Part shown: positions 6,324-11,937 of the stretch, one piece after another
Layout of the letters: each line of letters opens with the position of its first letter
Position numbering within the stretch: the stretch's first letter is position 1
Assembly (NCBI GenBank): GCA_937870605.1
Contig: CALMZW010000403.1
Coordinates: 1-12,192 of the forward strand
Reading direction: 5' to 3'
Length of the DNA stretch: 12,192 bases
Origin: an uncultured Synergistaceae bacterium
Lineage (GTDB): Bacteria; Synergistota; Synergistia; Synergistales; Aminobacteriaceae
Program-made: the position numbers and the translations under genes
Notes under the pieces: model-generated
Database searches by the model: none
What the model was told of the DNA's origin: nothing
Seen by the model: only the letters and a program-made list of their open reading frames with translations

Positions 6324-8177
6324 CTATTCCCCCTCCGTCGAAACGATGGCCCCATGGGGGCAGACATTCCGGCACACGCCGCAGGACACGCAGAAGCGTT
6401 CGTCGATGACGGCCTTCTTCTTCGCTTCGTCGAACACGAGCCCGGGGCAGTTGAAGAAGTTGATGCAGAACTTGCACCCGACGCACGCGTCGTGGTTCAC
6501 ACGGACGGGAATCGTATCCTGTTTCTGGCGCAGCAGCATGCAGGGATGCCGGAAGATGACGACGGCCGGAGTCTGGTTCGCCTTCGCGTGCTCCCACGCT
6601 TCCTTGATGACGTCCTTCCCGGCTTTCACGTCGTACGCCTTCACCGTCTTGACGAACGAAACGCCGCAGCCGCGGCAGACGCCCTCGATGTCGACGACCG
6701 CGCCCTTGTCTCCCTTGCGGAGCTTGTCGCCGACTGCTGGATTCGCCTGTCCGCCGGTCATCGCGGTGATGCCGTTGTCGAGAATCGCGAGCACGAGCGC
6801 GTGCCTGTTGTACACGGCGCTCACGAGCCCCGGGATTCCCATGTGGAAGAAGGTCGAGTCCCCGATCGTCGCGACGATCGGTTTCGCGTCCATGCCGCTC
6901 GCCTTCTGCGCCATGAAGAAGCCGGACGAGATCGTGACGGAAGCTCCCATGTCGATGACGGCGTCGACGCCCTTCTGGTTGATCCCGAGCGTGTAGCATC
7001 CGATATCCGACGGGTTGATCGCAGCCGGCAGGGACTGCCGGATCGAGAAGAAACTCGCGCGATGCGGGCATCCGGGGCAGAGCATGGGCTTTCGCGGCGT
7101 GATCCGCAGCTCCTCGAGCGCAGCCTTGAGGTTTGCATCCGCTGTAACGGTTTCCTGCCCGCCGAGGACTTTCACAAGCAGCCCTTCGACGACTTCCGGC
7201 AGCAGTTCGCCCGCGCCCGGAACGATCTTGTTCCATCTTCCCTGGACCTTTGTGCGGTCGGGAAGCTGCATCTCCATGACCGGGTAGGTTTCCTCGAGGA
7301 TGAGCACGTTCTCATGACGGTCGATGAAGTCGGTCACCATGCGAACCGGAAGCGGGTAGGGCGTTCCGATCTTGAGAACGTCGATATCGTTGCGTTTCCA
7401 GCTTTTGAGGATATCCATCACGACGGAGAACTGAACGCCCGACGTGATCACGCCGAGTTTCGCTTGTCCGGACGCCTTGACTTCGTAATTGTACCGGGCA
7501 TAGTCCGTCTCGAACTCTTCCCGGATCGCGTCGTTCTTTGCGTTGAGCTTCGGGTGGTTGATCTTGACTCCGGCGGGAAGGCAGGTCCAGCGGAGCGGAT
7601 CCTTCTCGAAACGGAATCCCTGATCCCTCGCGATGATGTCGCCGAGTTCCACGTCCTGACGGCAGTGATCCACGCGGACGCTCGGACGGAGCATCGTGAT
7701 GATGTTGTGTTTCTCGGAGAGATCGAACGCGTCGAAGACCATCGCCTTTGCCTCGACGGCGTCGCAGGGGTCGAAGCACGGAATCTTCGCGAACATGGCG
7801 AAGAACCGGCTGTCCTGCTCCGTCTGGGAGCTGTGCGGGCCCGGATCGTCGGCGCAGATCAGCAGCATTCCGCTTCTGAGGTCGAAGTGCGCCGCACTCA
7901 TGAACGGGTCGGCCGCGACGTTCAGGCCCACCTGTTTCATGACGGCGCACGAGCGGACCCCGGTAAAGGCCGCGCTGACCGCCATCTCGAACGCGACCTT
8001 CTCGTTGACGCCCCATTCGACGACGGTTTTTGCGCCCAGTTCGTCAGCGTACCCCGCAATTGCGGGGAGAATCTCCGACGACGGTGTTCCGGGATAGGCC
8101 GCCGCGACGAGACATCCAGCCTCGACGACACCCCGGGCGATCGCTTCATTTCCCAACAGAATCGCACGTGTACTCAC
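6324..8177 (-). CDS. iorA: Indolepyruvate:ferredoxin oxidoreductase, alpha subunit
   Basis: A 617-residue alpha subunit carrying the thiamine diphosphate and iron-sulfur sites of the arylpyruvate oxidoreductase. The N-terminal domain has YPGTPSSEI at residues 28-36 and the EWGVNEKVAFE stretch at 54-64. CPGCPHR at 367-373 introduces the thiamine-binding domain, with GDS (439-441) to Asn468 in LDNGITAMTGG. The C-terminus has two ferredoxin-type clusters: Cys565/568/571/577 and Cys596/599/602/606. The chosen start is GTG at 8177, eleven bases after a GGAGGTG ribosome-binding sequence and overlapping the thioesterase by 32 bases. An ATG six codons earlier (8195) has no such site but remains possible. 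It is used in fermenting tryptophan, phenylalanine and tyrosine via their 2-oxo acids. The family call is secure; substrate preference among aromatic acids is inferred. Confidence 0.95.
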   Translation of the reverse strand: MSTRAILLGNEAIARGVVEAGCLVAAAYPGTPSSEILPAIAGYADELGAKTVVEWGVNEKVAFEMAVSAAFTGVRSCAVMKQVGLNVAADPFMSAAHFDLRSGMLLICADDPGPHSSQTEQDSRFFAMFAKIPCFDPCDAVEAKAMVFDAFDLSEKHNIITMLRPSVRVDHCRQDVELGDIIARDQGFRFEKDPLRWTCLPAGVKINHPKLNAKNDAIREEFETDYARYNYEVKASGQAKLGVITSGVQFSVVMDILKSWKRNDIDVLKIGTPYPLPVRMVTDFIDRHENVLILEETYPVMEMQLPDRTKVQGRWNKIVPGAGELLPEVVEGLLVKVLGGQETVTADANLKAALEELRITPRKPMLCPGCPHRASFFSIRQSLPAAINPSDIGCYTLGINQKGVDAVIDMGASVTISSGFFMAQKASGMDAKPIVATIGDSTFFHMGIPGLVSAVYNRHALVLAILDNGITAMTGGQANPAVGDKLRKGDKGAVVDIEGVCRGCGVSFVKTVKAYDVKAGKDVIKEAWEHAKANQTPAVVIFRHPCMLLRQKQDTIPVRVNHDACVGCKFCINFFNCPGLVFDEAKKKAVIDERFCVSCGVCRNVCPHGAIVSTEGE

Positions 8178-8646
8178 CGTTTTCGCCACCTCCATCTCGA
8201 GAATCAATCTGCTTCCTGATCCAATCCGCCATGGGATTACCGCCTCGTATGATCTTGCCCGAAACGCCTGCGAAGACGTGTTTCGTCCACCCCTCGGCGA
8301 CAAGCCTGCCGTCGCTCTTCCGAAGGATGCGGCACCGGAATGAAAGGGACGCGGGGGTCAGTTCGCCGAAACTCGTGCACACGACGATCTCCTCGTCGTA
8401 CCGGACGGAATGCTTGTACCGACAGTGCGCTTCCACAACGGGAAGAAGGATCCCTTCCCGTTCCCACACGTCGTACGGACGCCCCAGAACGCGGCAGAGT
8501 TCCGTCCTCCCGACCTCGAACCACGTCAGATAATTCGCGTAATACGCGACGCCCATCTGGTCCGTTTCGCCATACCGGACGCGCAAGGTTACCGGAACTT
8601 CCCTGTGCACGAGACGTCCCCCCATTCGCGACAAAATACCCTTCAT
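8146..8646 (-). CDS. YbgC/FadM-type acyl-CoA thioesterase (hotdog fold)
   Basis: A 166-residue (from the first ATG) single-hotdog thioesterase of the 4-hydroxybenzoyl-CoA thioesterase/YbgC group. The active-site signature RYGETDQMGVAYYANYLTWF spans residues 24-43, with Asp29 the predicted catalytic acid, followed by the helix FEVGRTEL. It likely hydrolyses acyl- or aryl-CoA esters in the cytoplasm. It directly precedes and overlaps iorA, so hydrolysis or recycling of aryl-acetyl-CoA is a reasonable but unproven role. The start is uncertain. ATG at 8646 lies only eight bases from a TATAAT box and would be nearly leaderless. A GTG at 8610 has GGGGGG seven bases upstream and gives an N-terminus closer to family length; an ATG at 8625 has no clear site. 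The C-terminal tail after about residue 145 is polar and rich in Gly and Asp. Confidence 0.9.
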   Translation of the reverse strand: MKGILSRMGGRLVHREVPVTLRVRYGETDQMGVAYYANYLTWFEVGRTELCRVLGRPYDVWEREGILLPVVEAHCRYKHSVRYDEEIVVCTSFGELTPASLSFRCRILRKSDGRLVAEGWTKHVFAGVSGKIIRGGNPMADWIRKQIDSRDGGGENGEYTCDSVGK

Positions 8647-8654
8647 CGTCTGAA

Positions 8655-8660
8655 ATTATA
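8655..8660 (-). promoter_or_regulatory. -10 box for the thioesterase-iorA-iorB operon
   Basis: A perfect TATAAT on the minus strand (8660-8655) lies in the AT-rich gap between the CoA-binding gene and the thioesterase. No good -35 hexamer occurs at 16-18 bases (the best is TATAAA at 8683-8678). The predicted transcription start is near 8649-8647, so the first ATG at 8646 would have almost no leader. The strength of this promoter is uncertain. Confidence 0.5.
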
Positions 8661-8715
8661 TACCATAAGGAGGAAAATTTATATTCATTCCTGAGATGCC
8701 GGTCGAAGGTCCCAT

Positions 8716-9150
8716 TCACTTCTTCGCGGCGGACGAACACTCCCTGAGATGCGCGCGCATGATGCAATCATCGCGGACGACTTCGAATCCGGCCTCATGG
8801 AACGCCATCGCGCTTGCATCGTCCTCCGCCCCCGGCTGCATCCACACGACCGGTTTCCGGGGGCCGTCCATCGCGCGCAGCGAATCCAGAACCGCCGCAT
8901 GCCCCTTCGCGGAAACGAACAGCGCAACGATGTCGGGAACAACCGGAAGCTCCCGCAGATCGGCGCGACAGGGCTGCCCGAGAATCTCGCTCCCGGCGTA
9001 CTGGGGGTTGACCGGGAAAACCCGGAATCCGTGCGCGATGCAGTATTGCATCACCCCGGACACGGGGCGATCCTCCTTCGGCGACGCGCCGACCACGGCG
9101 ACGGATGACGGACGGCACACATACTCGCGAACGATTTCGTCCTTCGACAT
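8716..9150 (-). CDS. Stand-alone CoA-binding Rossmann-fold protein (YccU type)
   Basis: A 144-residue protein equal to the CoA-binding domain of succinyl-CoA synthetase and ADP-forming acyl-CoA synthetases, but without any catalytic partner domain. It shows the nucleotide-binding start VAVVGASPKEDRPVSGVM at residues 17-34, the FPVNPQY segment at 45-51, a central VDIVALFV-like strand at 72-79, and VVWMQPGAED at 101-110, all typical of the YccU family. Family members bind CoA or acyl-CoA, and their cellular role is not settled. The chosen ATG at 9150 has GGGAGG nine bases upstream; an ATG three codons earlier abuts that site and is less likely. It is transcribed toward the thioesterase-iorA-iorB block, 69 bases away, with no terminator between, so partial co-transcription is possible. 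Confidence 0.88.
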   Translation of the reverse strand: MSKDEIVREYVCRPSSVAVVGASPKEDRPVSGVMQYCIAHGFRVFPVNPQYAGSEILGQPCRADLRELPVVPDIVALFVSAKGHAAVLDSLRAMDGPRKPVVWMQPGAEDDASAMAFHEAGFEVVRDDCIMRAHLRECSSAAKK

Positions 9151-9269
9151 CGATCTCATCCTCCCGAAAAAACGGTTTGGGACACCCGAAATGGGCGCAC
9201 AGGATCTCACATAGGCGTTTTCTCCGCGATGTTTCGACTCTCGCAGTGGCGGCTCCCGCGGGAATTTTG

Positions 9270-9275
9270 TATAAT
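9270..9275 (+). promoter_or_regulatory. -10 box of the tRNA-Ser promoter
   Basis: TATAAT at 9270-9275 lies ten bases before the tRNA, so transcription would begin about four or five bases before the mature 5' end. No clear -35 hexamer is present at the expected distance (TGGCGG at 9247-9252 is the 17-base candidate). Confidence 0.55.
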
Positions 9276-9285
9276 GGCCGCGGTC

Positions 9286-9372
9286 GGAGGGCTGGCCGAG
9301 TGGTCTATGGCGGTTGACTTGAAATCAATTGTGCTTTCAGCACCAGGGGTTCGAATCCTCTGCCCTCCGCCA
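9286..9372 (+). tRNA. tRNA-Ser (anticodon UGA)
   Basis: An 87-base class II tRNA. Acceptor strands GGAGGGC (9286-9292) and GCCCTCC (9362-9368) pair perfectly, followed by G73 and an encoded CCA (9370-9372). The anticodon loop CTTGAAA (9318-9324) gives anticodon TGA at 9320-9322, flanked by a TTGA/TCAA stem. A long variable arm (GTGC/GCAC stem) is diagnostic for serine. The T arm is AGGGG-TTCGAAT-CCTCT. It reads UCA and probably other UCN codons. It is followed by its own terminator. Confidence 0.97.
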
Positions 9373-9405
9373 TCCATCATAATCCATAACACCCACGCCA
9401 CGCAA

Positions 9406-9438
9406 AAACCCTTGAGAAATCAAGGGTTTCCTGTTTTT
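9406..9438 (+). terminator. Intrinsic terminator of tRNA-Ser
   Basis: AAACCCTTGA (9406-9415), tetraloop GAAA, TCAAGGGTTT (9420-9429) form a perfect ten-pair stem, followed by CCTG and TTTTT (9434-9438). It lies 33 bases after the tRNA CCA. The complementary strand also ends in TTTTT, so it could work in both directions. Confidence 0.9.
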
Positions 9439-9813
9439 CGGACTCCGGCCCGACCGCGAACGCCCCGTGTCCACCGATGATTCGACAGCAAACGAAACGG
9501 CATGACGGGCGCACAACAGGCAACGTCGCCGCAGGGCGTTCGTATTACAGGGGAACAGCCGGCGCCGCCCAGGGAAATCCCGTTACAAACGATGGTTCCT
9601 GCATCCCTTCGGAACATCGGCGCATCGTCTCTGAAAACGCGGGAACCCGAGAAGTCCAATAAGCCGCGTGAACCTGTCTCTCCTCAACCCTTCGAATGCT
9701 CCCGATCTGAATGAGTCACGCCATCGTCCGGATTTGTCTCCGTCGCAGGTTCAAACAATCACGTCACGGTCTGGACTGCCGCGGTCGGAAACGACCAGTG
9801 CCCGCGCAATGAA
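9439..9813. other. Non-coding spacer, 375 bases, no recognised content
   Basis: This stretch is GC-rich and has no frame with a ribosome-binding site and protein-like composition; short open frames on both strands are low-complexity and appear fortuitous. Small local inverted repeats are visible: GGTCG-GAAA-CGACC at 9783-9796 and a GTTCC/GGAAC pair near 9595-9615. None is followed by a U-run. No known RNA class, insertion sequence or tRNA 3'-end duplication is seen. Confidence 0.5.
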
Positions 9814-9842
9814 TTCAAAAATTGTTTATTGTTTCATATAAT
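9814..9842 (+). promoter_or_regulatory. Distal candidate promoter of the orphan gene
   Basis: TTCAAA (9814-9819) and a perfect TATAAT (9837-9842) are separated by 17 bases at the start of an AT-rich stretch (about 9805-9945) that contrasts with the GC-rich surroundings. Transcription from here would include an ATG at 9939 that has GAGG eight bases upstream. The match may partly reflect low GC content. Confidence 0.45.
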
Positions 9843-9907
9843 CTACATATAAAATACCGTTTTTAGAAGACAAACCGATGCCATCATTACACATACGCCA
9901 TTCTTGG

Positions 9908-9936
9908 TTGACGCCGGGAGAAATTTGAGGCATAAT
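9908..9936 (+). promoter_or_regulatory. Proximal promoter of the orphan gene
   Basis: TTGACG (9908-9913) and CATAAT (9931-9936) are spaced by exactly 17 bases, each matching consensus at five of six positions. The predicted start of transcription is near 9942-9944, about 100 bases before the best start codon. This promoter cannot express a protein beginning at the ATG at 9939. Confidence 0.65.
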
Positions 9937-9940
9937 CCAT

Positions 9941-9963
9941 GACTCGAAAGAGTCTTGAGACTC
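9941..9963 (+). other. Alternating hairpins in the orphan gene leader
   Basis: GACTC (9941-9945), GAAA, GAGTC (9950-9954), TTGA, GACTC (9959-9963). The middle element can pair with either flank, giving two mutually exclusive five-pair hairpins with four-base loops at the 5' end of the predicted transcript. This could be a switch or a message-stabilising cap. No ligand-binding fold is recognised, and short hairpins of this size also arise by chance. Confidence 0.4.
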
Positions 9964-10043
9964 GATTATTTATTCTGAATATGCTACCTTATGTACCGGA
10001 TAGCGCTCAAAAAACGGCACCGACGATTGGGAGGATACGAGAT

Positions 10044-10418
10044 ATGACGACCCTTGTTTCAGGCGCTCAGGTTGAACGGGCGAAGCCCTTTGTCCGTTTT
10101 TTGTATTTTTCGGATTTCAGCTCCCTCACCTTTCTGGGAGATATGATCATCGCAATCAACAGGAAGGTGCGTATCTCCACCGACGAACTCACCGAAGCGG
10201 AACGCTGGTGTGACGAGCACGGCGAATTCAAATTATTCTCGGGGGAAACCTCCAAAATGGAGTCTCTCCTGAAACGTCTCGAATCCGGAAAATGGAAGGA
10301 ACCGCCCGAAGCTGTCGCCGACCCTGACGTCGTGGCGCTCCCTGCATGCAGGATAGAGGAAGGAGAACTGGAACCTTCGGATTTCTACCTCTTCTCTTCC
10401 CCGAGGCAAAACCTTTAG
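10044..10418 (+). CDS. Hypothetical protein, 124 residues, family not recognised
   Basis: I do not recognise this protein. It begins with an aromatic-rich stretch, FVRFLYFSDFSSLTFLG at residues 16-32, then an amphipathic region and the acidic helix STDELTEAERWCDEHGEF at 45-62. A Lys-rich helix follows at 70-84, and an acidic C-terminal third (90-118) ends in SDFYLFSSP. No signal peptide or confident membrane helix is seen. The start is the ATG at 10044 with GGGAGG nine bases upstream. A longer frame from ATG 9939 would add 35 residues, but those codons lack the G/C-rich third positions of the neighbours and begin upstream of the likely transcription start. It has its own promoter(s), leader and terminator, so it looks like an independent unit. 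Its AT-richer 5' part hints at foreign origin. Confidence 0.6.
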   Translation: MTTLVSGAQVERAKPFVRFLYFSDFSSLTFLGDMIIAINRKVRISTDELTEAERWCDEHGEFKLFSGETSKMESLLKRLESGKWKEPPEAVADPDVVALPACRIEEGELEPSDFYLFSSPRQNL

Positions 10419-10442
10419 GTCCCACAGAAATGCCGCAACGAC

Positions 10443-10494
10443 CGCTCCGCGCGGCGCCCGTTCCCGCATCCCGGACGCCTTGCGGAGCGTTTTT
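10443..10494 (+). terminator. Terminator after the orphan gene
   Basis: CGCTCCGC (10443-10450) pairs perfectly with GCGGAGCG (10482-10489), followed directly by TTTTT (10490-10494). The 31-base interior carries a further GGCG/CGCC pairing (10453-10456 with 10476-10479), giving an extended stem. It lies 24 bases after the stop codon of the 124-residue gene and 49 bases before the hydrolase start. Confidence 0.72.
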
Positions 10495-10543
10495 CAGTCG
10501 CCGCAGGCTTTCAATCCCGTCAAACCAAAAAGGAGCGTGCATC

Positions 10544-11440
10544 ATGAAACGCAGCGAACGGACCTTGTGCGTATCTCTGGCAGTGTTTTTCCTGCTTCTC
10601 CCGACGGTCGCCCTATCGGCGCCGCACTACGCAACGGCCCCGGGGATGCCGCGGATTGCGTATTCGGATTCCGGCGCCGGCGGCGTTCCCGTCCTTCTCG
10701 TCCACGGATGGAGCTGTGACGGCTCGTTCTGGTCACGGCAGACCGAAGCGCTCTCGAAACACCATCGCGTCATCGTCATGGACCTTCCGGGTCACGGACA
10801 GAGTTCGGCGCCCCGGATCGCGTATTCCCGAGATCTCTTTGTCGACTCCGTTTCCCTCGTCCTCGACAGACTGCGCATCACGCGCGCCGTCCTCGTCGGG
10901 CACAGCCTGGGATGGGATGTCGTACGCGCCTTTGCGCTCCGAAGCCCGGAACGTGTCGCCGCGCTGGTCAACGTCGACGGGGCCTATTGCCGCGTTCCGC
11001 GGACTCCCGAAGAACGCGCCGCCCTGGAAAAGCTTTTCGCCGGATTCGGCGCGCCCTTCGCGGACACGAACCCGGAATCCATCGACAAGGCCCGCGCGTC
11101 ATTCATCGACATGCTCTTCGCTCAGGAAACGCCGGAACCGATGCGAAACTGGATCCGATCCCGAATGTCCGCCACGCCGCCGCACGTCGCGCGAAGCGCG
11201 ATGCTCGAATTCCTGCGTCTCGAGCGATGGACCGACGCACGCCCGGTTCAGGTTCCGACGCTTGCGGTCTACGCTGAATTCACGGCGCGTCAGGAGCTGC
11301 CCGGACACAGGGAATACCTGCGCGCGCTGAATCCCGAGCTGGAATACGAGGAATGGCCGGGGAGCGGACATTTCGTCATGACGGAGGACGCGGATCGCCT
11401 GAACCGGAGACTTCTCGCGTTCCTGGAGTCCATCAGGTAG
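10544..11440 (+). CDS. Secreted alpha/beta hydrolase
   Basis: A 298-residue alpha/beta hydrolase with a signal peptide: MKRSER, a hydrophobic core at about residues 8-24, and a likely signal peptidase cut near LSA-PH (26/27). It is therefore exported or periplasmic, unlike most relatives. The oxyanion segment HGWS is at 54-57 and the nucleophile elbow GHSLGW at 119-124 (Ser121). The catalytic His276 is in GSGHFVM. The acid residue is not certain: Glu245 in VYAEF and Asp145 in VNVDG are candidates. A helical cap spans about 150-230. The start is ATG 10544 with AGGAG eight bases upstream; a much longer open frame upstream crosses a terminator and is not credible. The substrate is unknown; esterase or lipase-like activity is the general expectation. 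It ends in an 8-base convergent overlap with sixA. Confidence 0.9.
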   Translation: MKRSERTLCVSLAVFFLLLPTVALSAPHYATAPGMPRIAYSDSGAGGVPVLLVHGWSCDGSFWSRQTEALSKHHRVIVMDLPGHGQSSAPRIAYSRDLFVDSVSLVLDRLRITRAVLVGHSLGWDVVRAFALRSPERVAALVNVDGAYCRVPRTPEERAALEKLFAGFGAPFADTNPESIDKARASFIDMLFAQETPEPMRNWIRSRMSATPPHVARSAMLEFLRLERWTDARPVQVPTLAVYAEFTARQELPGHREYLRALNPELEYEEWPGSGHFVMTEDADRLNRRLLAFLESIR

Positions 11441-11921
11441 AAACGCCGTTCCCGCTCGTCGACGCAAGCGACGGGGCGAACAGAAAGCGAACGACCCACG
11501 CCCCGTAGTCGATCCGTTCCAGACAAAGCACTCCTCCCGTTTCGAATGCGAACTGCGCCCGCTCCCGGTCCTTCGCGACCAGGAGCGAGGCCAGCCGCGG
11601 AAGAAACGGCATATGCCCCACAAGCACCATATCCGTCCGCGCCAGCGCCGCTTCCATCGCCCACCCGTCCACCGGATCTTCCGGGGCGAGCCCCTTCCGG
11701 AGCTGTGCGGGAGGGTGTCCCGGCAGCTCGCACGAGATGATCGCAGCCGTCTGCACCGCGCGCGTTTTCTCGCTGTGCAGGAGGGTGACGGGACGCGCTC
11801 CCGCACGCAGGAGCGCGTCCGCGGCGAGGAACGCGCAGCGTTTCCCGTCCGGGGACAGCGGCTGCAGCGGATCGGCGGTCTTCGGCAGGGCCTCCCCGTG
11901 ACGAACGAGAAACAGCCTCAT
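11433..11921 (-). CDS. sixA: SixA-type phosphohistidine phosphatase
   Basis: A 162-residue histidine phosphatase superfamily protein of the same length as the SixA group. The N-terminus MRLFLVRHGEA carries the RHG motif at 7-9, with His8 the phospho-accepting residue. SEKTRAVQTA at 50-59 contains the conserved Arg54, and VGHMP at 101-105 has the second catalytic His103. SixA removes phosphate from histidines of signalling or phosphotransfer proteins; the target here is unknown. The ATG at 11921 is 16 bases after the stop of the D-amino-acid aldolase-like gene, with only a weak GGA-type site. Longer readings run into that gene out of frame. The 3' end overlaps the hydrolase stop by eight bases in convergent orientation, leaving no room for a separate terminator. 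Confidence 0.9.
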   Translation of the reverse strand: MRLFLVRHGEALPKTADPLQPLSPDGKRCAFLAADALLRAGARPVTLLHSEKTRAVQTAAIISCELPGHPPAQLRKGLAPEDPVDGWAMEAALARTDMVLVGHMPFLPRLASLLVAKDRERAQFAFETGGVLCLERIDYGAWVVRFLFAPSLASTSGNGVST

Positions 11922-11937
11922 GCTTCCGTCGCGGACC

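Noticed and set aside
5544..8219. Very long open frame (891 codons) on the plus strand opposite iorA and iorB
   Set aside because: It mirrors strongly GC-biased codons of iorAB on the other strand, its translation is low-complexity and Arg/Asp/His-rich, and it has no family motifs.
8667..8697. AAGGAGG on the plus strand followed by an ATG at 8696
   Set aside because: The ATG is 22 bases away, no start codon lies at proper distance, and the frame is antisense to the CoA-binding gene.
9286..9440. tRNA-Ser as an integration site with an att duplication
   Set aside because: No second copy of the tRNA 3' end is seen in the window and there is no integrase gene.
9502..9714. Seventy-codon open frame in the spacer
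   Set aside because: No ribosome-binding site, Pro/Ser/Glu-rich composition and no recognisable motif.
9740..9775. T-loop-like GGTTCAAAC suggesting a second tRNA
   Set aside because: No pairing T stem, acceptor stem or anticodon arm can be formed around it.
10346..10543. N-terminal extension of the alpha/beta hydrolase
   Set aside because: It would cross the preceding gene's end and terminator and bury the signal peptide; ATG 10544 has a good ribosome-binding site.
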